From Clostridium_AD sp937920395 (GTDB lineage: Bacteria > Bacillota > Clostridia > Clostridiales > Clostridiaceae): DNA of 64,000 bases. Made by a program: the position numbers and the translations under genes. The notes under the pieces are model-generated. The model was given only the letters and a program-made list of their open reading frames with translations. It did no database searches and was not told the DNA's origin. Shown here piece by piece: positions 27,034-36,385 of the stretch. The stretch is taken from NCBI GenBank assembly GCA_052274345.1, contig DAVZGP010000008.1:1-64000 (forward strand). The letters run 5' to 3'. Within the stretch, counting starts at the first letter, position 1, and every line of letters starts with the position of its first letter.

Positions 27034-27969
27034 ATGCTTTCAATATACAGCAGTGCAGAAAATAAACAACTTACAAAATTAGAAAATATAGAACCTGGTT
27101 GTTGGATTAATATGATAGATCCATCAGATGAAGAATTAATCTTTGTTTCAAGAAACACTAATGCACCAATGGATTTTTTGAGGGCTGCTTTAGATGAAGA
27201 AGAAACCTCCCGTATTGATATAGAAGATTGTACTTTAATTATATTAGATATTCCCTTTACTGATATAGACGATAATTCCTTAACCTATGATACATATCCT
27301 ATAGCTGTAATCCAAACAGACAAAGTAATAATTACAGTTTGTTTAAAAAACAGTAAAGTATTATCAGATTTTGGTGATGGAAAAATTAGTTCCTTTTATA
27401 CCTATAAACGTCAAAGATTTATGCTTCAAGTCCTATATAGAATTGCAAAATACTATTTAATATACCTAAGACAAATTGATAAAAAAAGCTATATAGTAGA
27501 AAAACAACTACATAAATCATTAAGAAATAAAGAACTTCTTCAATTGTTAGCACTTGAAAAATCACTTGTATATTTTTCCACTTCCTTAAAGGGAAATGAA
27601 ATTACCTTGGAAAAAATGCTTAAACTAGATATTCTTCAAAAATATGAAGAAGATAAAGACGTACTTGAGGATGTTATTATTGAAAACAAACAAGCAATAG
27701 AAATGTGTTCTACATATACTGATATTTTAAAAGGTACTATGGATGCTTACTCTTCTGTTATATCAAATAAACTAAATATTGTAATGAAATTTCTTGCTGC
27801 TATTACAATAGTTATGGCTATACCAAATTTAGTTTCTGGACTATTCGGTATGAATGTAGGTGGAATACCTTATGGTAATAATAGTAATGGTTTTCTATAT
27901 GTGTTTACGTTTATTGTTCTTTTAGTTATTTCTTCTATTTATATTTTAAATAAGAAAGATATGTTTTAA
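27034..27969 (+). CDS. corA: CorA-family magnesium/cobalt transporter
   Basis: CorA is a pentameric channel for Mg2+ (and Co2+ or Ni2+) uptake. The 311-residue protein has a large cytoplasmic N-terminal domain and two C-terminal membrane helices. The selectivity motif GMN is at residues 272-274, at the end of the first helix, as required. The ATG at 27034 follows AGGAGGTG at perfect spacing, so the longer frame upstream is not used. It is a single gene with its own promoter and terminator. It belongs to the clostridial CorA branch, and its ion preference is not evident. Confidence 0.92.
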   Translation: MLSIYSSAENKQLTKLENIEPGCWINMIDPSDEELIFVSRNTNAPMDFLRAALDEEETSRIDIEDCTLIILDIPFTDIDDNSLTYDTYPIAVIQTDKVIITVCLKNSKVLSDFGDGKISSFYTYKRQRFMLQVLYRIAKYYLIYLRQIDKKSYIVEKQLHKSLRNKELLQLLALEKSLVYFSTSLKGNEITLEKMLKLDILQKYEEDKDVLEDVIIENKQAIEMCSTYTDILKGTMDAYSSVISNKLNIVMKFLAAITIVMAIPNLVSGLFGMNVGGIPYGNNSNGFLYVFTFIVLLVISSIYILNKKDMF

Positions 27970-27972
27970 AAA

Positions 27973-28000
27973 ATGAGAACAGCTTCACAACTGTTCTCAT
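27973..28000. terminator. Hairpin terminator after corA
   Basis: ATGAGAACAG and its complement CTGTTCTCAT form a 10-bp stem with an 8-base loop, 3 bases after the corA stop. Confidence 0.7.
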
Positions 28001-28111
28001 ATCATCATTTATTGTATTATTATATCTAAATTCTAATTGTTTATTATAGCGTTATTTCAATTATTAACCCCTACTATATAGTCTTACTTTATCAGCAACC
28101 ATATTTAAATT

Positions 28112-29560
28112 TTATATTCTGTTTGTAAATTGATAATTGGATATATCACCATTATACTTAAATTTATATACATGGTTATAAGTCTTCGTAGATGATTTGC
28201 CATTTACAGTTACAAAATTATAAGTTTCAGTAGTCGTAATACTTCCAGATTGAGTATCATCACTAATGTTGAAACTTGTAACACTCGCCGAAACAAGACT
28301 TTCTTCATTCCCCTCTGCATAAGATCCAGGTACATTTAATTGTTGTTGTTTATATAGTTCGCTCCCATAAGTTAAGTAAACATCAATCAATGAAAAGTCA
28401 TTAGTATTAATAGCTTGTGTAAGGGCTTGTGCATAGTTGTTTAAAAGATCACCTAATTGTGACTTAACTCCATCTAACTGAGCCTGGACATTACTTTGAT
28501 TATTAATTGCATCTTCAAAACTTATGTTAATGTCCGGTGCTCCCACGTCCAATGAATACTCTTCACTCTTAAGTTTTTTTCCATTTATTACAGTTGTAGC
28601 ATATATCTTTGAATCACCATCTATAGGTCCAAAATTAGTAGCATCTGTAATCTTTGTTTTAGTATCTTTTGAATTAACAAAGATTTCTGCATCAGGATAA
28701 TCAGATGTTATGTTTAAATAATTCAAATCCTCAAATACACTTAATTTTGCTATTCCATCGCTAGTTTCTATAAGATTAACTAAATAAGGTTTACTTAGAG
28801 TAACATACTTCCCTTTATAATTAGCTAAAATCGAATAAGTTCCGGGAATGTATGGTCCAAATTCTTTGGTAGATTTATCTGTTTCACTCCTCCCTATTAC
28901 GACATTATTAATTGAAAAAGAAACATCTTTAACAGTAGTGGTTATATCAACAAAAGATGGCTTAACATTTATTTTATAATTGGGAAAAATTAAAAACTTT
29001 TTTCCTACCTTTGTTAAGGTTAATATATTACTTGATGTTATGTTAATATTATTAATATCCTTAGGACTAAGTGCATCATTATTTAAATTTTGAATAACTT
29101 CATTATAATATGAAGGGCTCTTTTTAAAGTAATTTAATAAAGGTGTTATATTACTGCTATTAATATCAAGCCTAGCATCATTACAGTATAGTATTTTTGA
29201 TAAATCAGAAGTGTTATTTGTTACTATATCTTGCTCAAATCTTGTTGCAATCTTCCTAGGATTAAATAAAGAATTACCAACTTGAATTATAACAATTATT
29301 GCTACTATCAAAACTGAAACAGTTGCTATTAGTATTTTGGATCTTTTGCTTAATTTATTATTAGGTGTAGTATTATCTAACGTAACATTCTCTTCATTTT
29401 GTGGATGATATTCTTCGATTGGCTGAGTTTCTTTTATTGAATTAGCTTCCGCTTCCTGCTTAGTTTCATTCATAGACTCACCTTTCAAATCATTTCCACA
29501 AGATGTACAAAATGTTTGTTCATCTTTAACTTCATTGCCACATTTAGTACAAAATTTCAT
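28112..29560 (-). CDS. Zinc-ribbon, TcaA-like membrane-anchored protein
   Basis: The 482-residue protein has an N-terminal zinc ribbon (CTKCG and CTSCG, residues 4-22), a Glu/Asn-rich linker, one membrane helix (about 77-98) and a ~380-residue extracellular part resembling TcaA-type domains. TcaA proteins in Staphylococcus affect glycopeptide susceptibility and cell-wall stress responses. The role here is unproven. The extracellular part is similar to that of the gene at 30688 (for example PSFVDITTTVK versus PSFIDITTTVK), so the two are paralogues. GGGGGG precedes the ATG. It follows the zinc-ribbon gene at 29585 by 24 bases, in one operon. Confidence 0.82.
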   Translation of the reverse strand: MKFCTKCGNEVKDEQTFCTSCGNDLKGESMNETKQEAEANSIKETQPIEEYHPQNEENVTLDNTTPNNKLSKRSKILIATVSVLIVAIIVIIQVGNSLFNPRKIATRFEQDIVTNNTSDLSKILYCNDARLDINSSNITPLLNYFKKSPSYYNEVIQNLNNDALSPKDINNINITSSNILTLTKVGKKFLIFPNYKINVKPSFVDITTTVKDVSFSINNVVIGRSETDKSTKEFGPYIPGTYSILANYKGKYVTLSKPYLVNLIETSDGIAKLSVFEDLNYLNITSDYPDAEIFVNSKDTKTKITDATNFGPIDGDSKIYATTVINGKKLKSEEYSLDVGAPDINISFEDAINNQSNVQAQLDGVKSQLGDLLNNYAQALTQAINTNDFSLIDVYLTYGSELYKQQQLNVPGSYAEGNEESLVSASVTSFNISDDTQSGSITTTETYNFVTVNGKSSTKTYNHVYKFKYNGDISNYQFTNRI

Positions 29561-29584
29561 TTAAATCCCCCCGTTTTTATATAA

Positions 29585-30478
29585 TTAGTTTATTAAACTA
29601 CCATATTTATATACTATTGCTTTAACTACATCCACCATATAGTAAGAGAATGCTAGAATAAGTACTGCTAAAGAAATAACACCCGCTATTGAAATGATTA
29701 AAACGCATAGGTTAGCTCCTATACTAAAACTTTCTCTAATTATAATAGCTAAGGTTGCAATTGAAATAAATACTCCTAAAATAACAAAAATAATTCCAAA
29801 ATTCAATGAAAAATATGAGAATATAATTGAAATAATTTCGCAAGATAAAATAGGTAACGTTGAGATTAGTACTGCCTTAAAAACTATGAATGGAGTACAT
29901 TTTACTTTTGCAAAAAAACTTATTCCTAAATATATGCAAATAAATAAAACAATTAATCCTACTAAATATAATTCACAATTTCCAATAAATATTTTGCCAT
30001 ACGGTATAGTATTCATATATTTAAATTTATCAATAGCATTGTTTACAGAGTCTACGGTACTAGAATCAATATTATATGATGACGAGTTTTCACCAACTAA
30101 AGCTGCTAATGAAGACAAGTTTCTATAAAAATTCGTAAAAATTGTTGATACACTACTAATAATTTGATTAACCCTCCAAATCCCTAGTATACCTTGCAGA
30201 CATGTTAAAATAATCATAATAATTATGGCTGGTGTTTTCTGTGTTTTAGTTACAAATTCTTTACCACCAGAAACTGGATTTATTACTGAGTTTTTTAAAA
30301 TGTTTATTATTTCAGAAACGTTAATTTGATTTGTTACTGATTTAACATGTTCGAAAGTTTGGTCCATTCTTTCTTTGTTGTGGTTTTCATTTGAATTTTG
30401 ATTTACCTTTGTGCCACAATTTGGGCAAAACTCTCCATTGCTCTCAATCTTAGAACCACATTTACTACAATATGTCAT
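29585..30478 (-). CDS. Zinc-ribbon multi-pass membrane protein
   Basis: The 297-residue protein has an N-terminal zinc ribbon (CSKCG and CPNCG), a hydrophilic linker and about five or six membrane helices (the first near residues 83-101, the others from about 165 to the end). The last part resembles Yip1/DUF-type zinc-ribbon membrane proteins. Its function is unknown. AGGGGGAG lies 5 bases before the ATG. It is first of a two-gene run with the TcaA-like gene at 28112. It is divergent from the second TcaA-like gene at 30688, so all three zinc-ribbon proteins share one locus. Confidence 0.75.
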   Translation of the reverse strand: MTYCSKCGSKIESNGEFCPNCGTKVNQNSNENHNKERMDQTFEHVKSVTNQINVSEIINILKNSVINPVSGGKEFVTKTQKTPAIIIMIILTCLQGILGIWRVNQIISSVSTIFTNFYRNLSSLAALVGENSSSYNIDSSTVDSVNNAIDKFKYMNTIPYGKIFIGNCELYLVGLIVLFICIYLGISFFAKVKCTPFIVFKAVLISTLPILSCEIISIIFSYFSLNFGIIFVILGVFISIATLAIIIRESFSIGANLCVLIISIAGVISLAVLILAFSYYMVDVVKAIVYKYGSLIN

Positions 30479-30687
30479 AATACTCCCCCTTGAATAACTA
30501 AAATAATTATTACCGTTACCTAATGTACTTCGTTATAAATTGCATTTGCTTTATAGTCTATTAAATATTCTATGCTTTTCCTTAAGTAATAGTCATATAT
30601 GGTATAGTATATTAGTGTAGATATATTTCATTCTTTGCAATAACAACACTAATATTTAACAAATAATATAATATCGGGGGACTTAAA

Positions 30688-32154
30688 TTGAAATTTTGTA
30701 CTAAATGTGGAAAAGAAGTTATAGAAGGAACACAATTTTGTACTAGCTGTGGAAACGACTTAAGAATAGAATCCACTGACCAATCCAAAACAGAATCTAA
30801 AGTGGATTTAGATACTACAAAACCTGATCTTGATTACGATATAACTTCAGGTACTCCTGAAACAAAATCAGATCACGACATAAACTTAGTTACTAATGAA
30901 CCTAATGACAATATTTCAGGCCATTTAATATTGTCAAAGAAAAGCAAAATAGTCATGGCAGTATTAGCAATGTTACTAGTATTATTAATTGCTACTATTA
31001 AAGTAGGTAATTCTTTATCCGATCCGAGTAAACTTGTAACAAGATTTCAGCAAGACGTAGAAACAAACAACACTTCTGATTTGGAAAATATACTATGCTC
31101 GAGCGACACTAGACTTATTGTAGATAGCAAGAGCATTTCACCTTTATTATCATATTTTAAAAGTAAACCTACATATTTAACGCAGGTTATGCAGGATTTA
31201 AAAGATGATTCTACTAACCCTAAGGATATTAGTAGCCTTAACACAAAGTCCAATAATACACTAACTTTAGCACGAAACGGAAAAAGTTTTTTCATTTTTC
31301 CCAAATATAAAATAAATGTTAAACCATCCTTTATTGACATAACAACTACAGTTAAAAATGTCTCTTTTTCAATTAATAATACTGTAATAGGAAAAAGTGA
31401 AACGGACAACTCCACAAAAGAATTTGGACCATACATGCCTGGTACTTATTCAATCTTAGCTAACTACAAAAATAAGTATGTCACTTTAAGCAAACCTTAC
31501 TTAGTTGATCTTATAGAAACAAATGGATTTGCAAACATAAGTATATTTGATGATATGAGTTATATAAATATAACTTCTGATAAGCCTGATGCTAACATTT
31601 TTGTTAACGGAAAAAATGTAAATGTGAAGGTCGCAGATGCTAGCCATTTTGGCCCTATAGATAGCTCATCAAAAATATACGCAACATGTAAAGTTGATGG
31701 CAAAACACTTACAAGTGATGAATACTTAGCTACAAATGACGATAAAAATGCTTTTTTAAGTTTTGAGAGTGCCAGTAATACAATAACTAATATTCACTCA
31801 CAGCTGGACAATCTTTTATACTACTACGCCTCTTCTATTGCACAGGCTATCAATAATGGCACACCTTCATTAATTGATACTTACGTAGCTTATGGAAGCT
31901 CATTATATAATACGCAACAATCATATATACAAAAAACCTATGATGCTGGAATAAAAGAAACTTATAATGATTCTAAAATTATAGATTACAATATTAATGA
32001 TGATAATACATCAGGAACCATAACCTCTTCAGAATCTTATACCATAGTTCATGCTGATGGTAGTGAAACTCCTAACACCTCAAGCTACATTTACGGTTTT
32101 AAACAAGATGCTTCTACCGGATACCAACTTACAAGTATAAGTAAGGCAAAATAA
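30688..32154 (+). CDS. Zinc-ribbon, TcaA-like membrane-anchored protein, paralogue
   Basis: The 488-residue protein repeats the layout of the gene at 28112: zinc ribbon (CTKCG and CTSCG), acidic linker, one membrane helix (about residues 90-110) and a ~375-residue external part. Blocks shared with its paralogue include NNTSDLENIL-like, TKEFGPYMPGTYSILANYK and IYATCKVDG. The duplication is inverted and flanks the multi-pass zinc-ribbon gene. It starts with TTG after GGGGGA at 7-8 bases. Divergence between the copies is greatest in the linker and at the C terminus. Confidence 0.8.
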   Translation: MKFCTKCGKEVIEGTQFCTSCGNDLRIESTDQSKTESKVDLDTTKPDLDYDITSGTPETKSDHDINLVTNEPNDNISGHLILSKKSKIVMAVLAMLLVLLIATIKVGNSLSDPSKLVTRFQQDVETNNTSDLENILCSSDTRLIVDSKSISPLLSYFKSKPTYLTQVMQDLKDDSTNPKDISSLNTKSNNTLTLARNGKSFFIFPKYKINVKPSFIDITTTVKNVSFSINNTVIGKSETDNSTKEFGPYMPGTYSILANYKNKYVTLSKPYLVDLIETNGFANISIFDDMSYINITSDKPDANIFVNGKNVNVKVADASHFGPIDSSSKIYATCKVDGKTLTSDEYLATNDDKNAFLSFESASNTITNIHSQLDNLLYYYASSIAQAINNGTPSLIDTYVAYGSSLYNTQQSYIQKTYDAGIKETYNDSKIIDYNINDDNTSGTITSSESYTIVHADGSETPNTSSYIYGFKQDASTGYQLTSISKAK

Positions 32155-32252
32155 ATAGGATTTCATTCTAATTTACCATTTACTAACTTAGTAACCTTAT
32201 ATGATAAGGCTTCATATATTAATATAGTAAAAATGTTTGAAGGGAGCCCTTT

Positions 32253-32957
32253 ATGTTTTACTGTCCAAAAAATTATATTGATCCTTATTCTTTTTATAGA
32301 GATAACCTTATTTATAATGAAAACTCTCTGTATAGGGTTGCAACCATGAATTCATATATCAGAGTTCTTCATGCTTCACCTAACTCTCCAGCTGTTGATG
32401 TATATATTAATGATATATTAAAGTTTAAAAATCTTACGTATAGTACTTTTACAAATTATGTAGAAGTTATGACTGGTAATTACAATATAAAATTATATCC
32501 TGCTGGAACCAAAACCATTCCTGTACTTAATAAAAATGTTTTTATCCCACCGGGAAAAATTTATACAGTTGCAGCTATTGGTACATTACCAAACATTGAT
32601 TTATTATTAGTATTAGAACCTAAAGTTAATAATCCTTCTGATAACGCTTATATTAAATTTACACACTTATCACCTAATGCAGGTGCCGTGGATGTAACAC
32701 TCCCAAACGGTAAAATTCTTTTTAAAAACGTTGCTTATAAAGAATCTACTGATTATATGCAAGTTCCTCCTGGAACTTATACATTTGAAGTTAGACCTAC
32801 TGGTACTAAGAAAACAGTTTTATATATTCCAAATGTAAGATTAAAACCTCAACGATTTTATACTGTATACGCTATAGGTCTCGCAGGTGGTCACCCAGGC
32901 CTTCAAGCTTTAATTCCACTAGATGGTAGTTCTTATTTAGATTTTAGAGAAGACTAA
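32253..32957 (+). CDS. DUF4397 domain protein
   Basis: The 234-residue protein holds two DUF4397-type repeats (about residues 35-120 and 130-225), each starting with a conserved strand (IRVLHASPNSPAVDVYIN, then IKFTHLSPNAGAVDVTLP) and ending with a YTVxAIG strand. DUF4397 proteins are beta-rich and usually surface-exposed. No clear signal peptide is present, so how it would leave the cell is unclear; it may be a spore-associated or cytoplasmic protein. GAAGGGAG precedes the ATG. A strong terminator follows. Confidence 0.85.
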   Translation: MFYCPKNYIDPYSFYRDNLIYNENSLYRVATMNSYIRVLHASPNSPAVDVYINDILKFKNLTYSTFTNYVEVMTGNYNIKLYPAGTKTIPVLNKNVFIPPGKIYTVAAIGTLPNIDLLLVLEPKVNNPSDNAYIKFTHLSPNAGAVDVTLPNGKILFKNVAYKESTDYMQVPPGTYTFEVRPTGTKKTVLYIPNVRLKPQRFYTVYAIGLAGGHPGLQALIPLDGSSYLDFRED

Positions 32958-32959
32958 TT

Positions 32960-32995
32960 AAAAAGCTACAGGTCCGAATTCACCTGTAGCTTTTT
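32960..32995. terminator. Bidirectional terminator, 14-bp stem
   Basis: AAAAAGCTACAGGT (32960-32973) and its exact complement (32982-32995) flank an 8-base loop, with A and T runs at the two sides. It serves the DUF4397 gene (plus) and the padR gene (minus). Confidence 0.88.
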
Positions 32996-33008
32996 AGCTT
33001 TTTAATAT

Positions 33009-33491
33009 TTAATTATATAAATCACTATAAATTATCTTAAATACTTCTAGAGCTTGCTCAATCTTATCACGCAGTAAGTATTTCTTATTTTTTAATTCTA
33101 ATATACCAAGCTCTGTAATTTTGTAAATTTTCTGAGCTTTTTTAGATTCGTTCCACTCTCCAACCACAAATTTTTCTTTTTCTAGTTTTTTCAATAAAGG
33201 GTATATTCCGCCTGTACTAGGAATCCAATGACCATTTGTTCTCTCGCCTATTTTATGAGATATATCATTACCATTTGTTTCACCGAGACTTAGAGTATAC
33301 AAAACATATAACGGTAATAATCCTTTTGTGAATACTTGACCCACTGCTTCTTTTTCTTTTTTAACTTTTCGAAGCTCCAAAAGTTTTTTCTTGTATTCAA
33401 TGTATAATCTCTTTTCCTCGGCTTTAATGTCTATCTCATTTTCTTTACTTACTTCATTAGTAGGCTTTTTATCTAAGGTTCCTCTATGCAA
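33009..33491 (-). CDS. PadR-family transcriptional regulator
   Basis: The 160-residue protein has a charged N-terminal extension of about 50 residues, then a PadR winged-helix domain (about 55-140) with LYVLYTLSLGETNGNDISHKI-type helices and the signature TGGIYPLLKKLEKEKFV. A C-terminal helix for dimerisation follows. Its start is a TTG inside the end of the degV gene (18-base overlap, including the degV stop), with AGGAATGG upstream, so the two are translationally linked. PadR proteins repress stress or efflux genes; its target is unknown. Confidence 0.85.
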   Translation of the reverse strand: MHRGTLDKKPTNEVSKENEIDIKAEEKRLYIEYKKKLLELRKVKKEKEAVGQVFTKGLLPLYVLYTLSLGETNGNDISHKIGERTNGHWIPSTGGIYPLLKKLEKEKFVVGEWNESKKAQKIYKITELGILELKNKKYLLRDKIEQALEVFKIIYSDLYN

Positions 33492-34321
33492 ACCATTCCT
33501 ACCAAACCTGGTCCACTATGAACACCTGATACAGGACTTATATATCCTCCAAATTCTATGGAAATAACATTTGGATGTTTTCCTATTTTCTCCATTACTT
33601 GTTTTGTCTCATCCATCGCATCACCATGCAACATATAGACCCTACATTTCTTCTTATCCAAAATGTTATTTGTTAGTTCTATAAGTTTATTGAGAGATTG
33701 TTTTCTACCACGTACCTTTTCGACAGTACAATACTTACCATCCTCATCAAAAGAAATTATAGGTTTAATGTTTAAAAGCTCAGCTATTGTTCCTGAAACT
33801 TTCCCTATTCTTCCACCTTTTTTTAAATACTCTAAAGTACCCACTACAAAATATAGATGAATTCTTTCTTTAATAGACGGAATAGCATTAACTACTTCCT
33901 CAAAGCTCTTGCCTTCTTGTATAAGCTTTCCACATTCTGTAACTATTAATCCCTCACCAAGTGCTATTGATTGTGAATCACATACGTGAGTTATAATTCC
34001 TGGATGATTCTCACTTGTAAGTTTCATCGCGTTATATATACCAGATAACCCTGTAGATAAAGTTATTGCTACAGCATGGGTGTAACCCTCTTCTTCTAAT
34101 CTTAGGAATAGTTCCTCCATATCCTTCATTGATGGTAATGAAGATGTAGGTACTTCTATCTTCATGTTATCATAAACTTCCTGCGGCGATATATCTACAT
34201 TATCTAAATACTCTCTATCAGAATAGATAATCCTAAAGGGTAATACATTAATACTGTATTTCTGTGTTACGTCACTTCTTAAATCGCTTGTAGTGTCTGT
34301 TATAAGCGCTATCTTATCCAA
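33473..34321 (-). CDS. DegV-family fatty-acid binding protein
   Basis: DegV proteins bind fatty acids; the FakB members present them to the kinase FakA for incorporation into phospholipid. The 282-residue protein starts near DKIALITDTTSDL and has PTSSLPSM, ITLSTGLSGIYNAM and a GG-rich segment (KKGGRIGKVSG) that match the family. The start is a TTG at 34321 following AGGAGGGG at about 6 bases; the longer frame upstream has no ribosome site. It overlaps the PadR gene downstream. No fakA is near. Which lipid is bound cannot be told. Confidence 0.9.
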   Translation of the reverse strand: MDKIALITDTTSDLRSDVTQKYSINVLPFRIIYSDREYLDNVDISPQEVYDNMKIEVPTSSLPSMKDMEELFLRLEEEGYTHAVAITLSTGLSGIYNAMKLTSENHPGIITHVCDSQSIALGEGLIVTECGKLIQEGKSFEEVVNAIPSIKERIHLYFVVGTLEYLKKGGRIGKVSGTIAELLNIKPIISFDEDGKYCTVEKVRGRKQSLNKLIELTNNILDKKKCRVYMLHGDAMDETKQVMEKIGKHPNVISIEFGGYISPVSGVHSGPGLVGMVCIEEP

Positions 34322-34476
34322 ATTAACCCCTCCTACATTAAATATTATCATCATTATATCACTATAATATATGTGTATCAATACTGATACATATGTATTC
34401 ATTTATATATTAATTTATCCAATAAATATAAATATATACAATCATGCATAGAAAATATCGTGAGAGAGTTATTATT

Positions 34477-34538
34477 GGGGACGGTTAACAACTAATTGCT
34501 TTAAATAATTGAAAATAGTGGGGACGGTTAACAACTAA
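34477..34538 (+). repeat. REP-like repeat doublet
   Basis: Two direct copies of GGGGACGGTTAACAACTAAT-type sequence lie at 34477-34497 and 34520-34538, with starts 43 bases apart. They sit downstream of cbiJ. A partial copy may exist near 34552. Confidence 0.85.
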
Positions 34539-34614
34539 ATGGTATTTATAATAGTTAACCGCATGTTTAATAATAAATATCTTTAATTTTATTACTAGTA
34601 CAAGTCGTATTATC

Positions 34615-35397
34615 TCACTCAGGTACTTTCATTAAACCAGAAATATATTTTACAACTTCTATCTCACTATAAAATACCTTTGAATATTCCATAGGTTTCC
34701 TTCCAATTACAAATGCCATTATGTTATTATCTATAGCAGCTTTTATTTTATCATATGTTCCACCTTGGACTCCACTATCCTTCATAAGTATCGCTTTAGC
34801 CCTGTATTCTTTAATAAATCCACAATTAAGTTCATATCCTATAGGCCCCTTCATTGCCACTATATCATCAACTTTTACACCTAAATCTAATATTTCCACT
34901 AAAACTTTAACCGATGGTAGAACCCTATGTATCACTCTGTTTTTTAAATTAAAGTCTAAAATCTTAACTATATTTCTGCTACCAGTAGTATTAAGAATAG
35001 TTCCATCTATTTTTTTAAGATGTTCATAAAGGCTCTCATAATTTTCCACCACAACTACATTTTTATTATCCTTAAATTTTTTAAGAACTGGAGGCCTCTC
35101 ATATCTAACATATTGCACTCCGCAGACTTTACAGGCTTCGATTGCATTTTCTGTAATCTCTAGCGCATAAGGATGAGATGCATCAATTAAAATTTTTATG
35201 TCATTTTCTTTTATAACCTTTATAAGTCCAACTAAATCTAATGGTTTCTCATTAAACACCTTATATTTATAATCCTTCAAAAGCTCTGCACCATATGCAG
35301 TAGCTGTTGATATAAAAATATCCTCTGTAAAATTATTTAACCCTGAAAGAATATTTTTTCCTTCTGAAGTACCTACAATTAAACCTATCATCATCAT
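34615..35397 (-). CDS. cbiJ: Cobalt-precorrin-6A reductase
   Basis: CbiJ reduces the macrocycle of cobalt-precorrin-6A with NADH in the anaerobic B12 pathway. The 260-residue protein has the N-terminal GLIVGTSEGKNI nucleotide region, LIDASHPYA (about residue 78), RYERP (about 104) and the late KDSG motif (VMKGPIGYE, then LMKDSGVQGG), as in CbiJ/CobK. Three ATG codons in a row start the gene; GGAGTGA precedes them and the second or third is best spaced. It is the last gene of the cbi run and is followed by two REP copies. Confidence 0.9.
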   Translation of the reverse strand: MMMIGLIVGTSEGKNILSGLNNFTEDIFISTATAYGAELLKDYKYKVFNEKPLDLVGLIKVIKENDIKILIDASHPYALEITENAIEACKVCGVQYVRYERPPVLKKFKDNKNVVVVENYESLYEHLKKIDGTILNTTGSRNIVKILDFNLKNRVIHRVLPSVKVLVEILDLGVKVDDIVAMKGPIGYELNCGFIKEYRAKAILMKDSGVQGGTYDKIKAAIDNNIMAFVIGRKPMEYSKVFYSEIEVVKYISGLMKVPE

Positions 35398-35464
35398 TCA
35401 CTCCTGTCCACCTTAATAATGTTCCTGGGAAAATAGTTGGTTGTGAAATAAAAGAGAAAATGAT

Positions 35465-35607
35465 GGGGACGGTTAACAACTAAAGAATATTTATGATACC
35501 TAAAAACACGATAAAACAGTTGATTGAATCACGATTAAAAGCGGGGACAGTTAATAACTTTCCCCTGTTTTTATTATGATAAAAGTCTATTAGTTGCTAA
35601 CTGTCCC
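35465..35607. repeat. REP-like repeat cluster, three copies
   Basis: Copies lie at 35465-35483 (plus), 35543-35560 (plus, with GGGGACAGTTAATAACTT) and 35590-35607 (minus). The last two face each other and could form a hairpin, as in REPINs. The cluster occupies the gap between cbiH and cbiJ. Confidence 0.8.
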
Positions 35608-35648
35608 TCAATCTTCCCTCGACTTCACCCCCACCCTTTTGCGTTATT

Positions 35649-36365
35649 CTAAACTTTATATCCTCTTGGTGTTATAAATTTACCATCTTTTACGTAACTT
35701 TGGCTGTTACCAATTATAACAATTGACATCATGTCAACTATATTCTCGTCAAAAGTGTCTAGTGTTGATATACTTACTTCTTGTCCCTCTCTAAGCGCAT
35801 TTTTAACTACAGCTATTGGAGTGTTTCCATCTCTGTACATTTTTATTATGTTTATACATTCTCTTAAATAATGAGGTCTGCCCTTACTTTTAGGATTATA
35901 TAATGATATAACAAAATCACCTTCTGCGGCTAAATTTACTCTTTGTTGAATTAATTCATAAGGAGTCATTAGATCACTTAAACTTATGTTGCAGTTATCA
36001 TGCATTAACGGTGCACCAAGTACTGATGCAGCAGCAGATGATGCAGTAACCCCTGGAATAATTTCAACTTCCTCATCAAGCCTAAGCTGAAGAATTAGTC
36101 CTGCCATTCCATAAATCCCAGAATCTCCGGTACTTACTACGCTGACTATCTTGTCATGACTAAGCTCTAATGCTTTTTTGCATCTCTCTTCCTCCCCCTT
36201 CATGCCTGTTGAAAATATTTCTTTGCCAGCAAGTAATGGTTTTATCATATCTATATATTTATTATAACCTACAACTATATCACTTTCTTTAATAGCGTCC
36301 ATTGCTCGTATTGTCATATGCGAAAGTCCGCCCGGTCCTATTCCAATTACATATAATTTCCCCAA
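35649..36365 (-). CDS. cbiH: Cobalt-precorrin-3B C17-methyltransferase
   Basis: CbiH adds a methyl group at C17 and contracts the ring, a key step of anaerobic B12 synthesis. The 238-residue protein is a tetrapyrrole methylase with the SAM loop VIGIGPGG at the start, VSTGDSGIYGMAG (about residue 79) and GVTASSAAASVLGAPLMHD (about 104), and a late ISLYNPKS segment that marks the CobJ/CbiH group. It starts with TTG after GAAGGAG. It follows cbiF by 20 bases. It lacks the fused CbiG domain seen in some genomes. Confidence 0.93.
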   Translation of the reverse strand: MGKLYVIGIGPGGLSHMTIRAMDAIKESDIVVGYNKYIDMIKPLLAGKEIFSTGMKGEEERCKKALELSHDKIVSVVSTGDSGIYGMAGLILQLRLDEEVEIIPGVTASSAAASVLGAPLMHDNCNISLSDLMTPYELIQQRVNLAAEGDFVISLYNPKSKGRPHYLRECINIIKMYRDGNTPIAVVKNALREGQEVSISTLDTFDENIVDMMSIVIIGNSQSYVKDGKFITPRGYKV

Positions 36366-36385
36366 TTTAACTTCTCCTTCACTAT

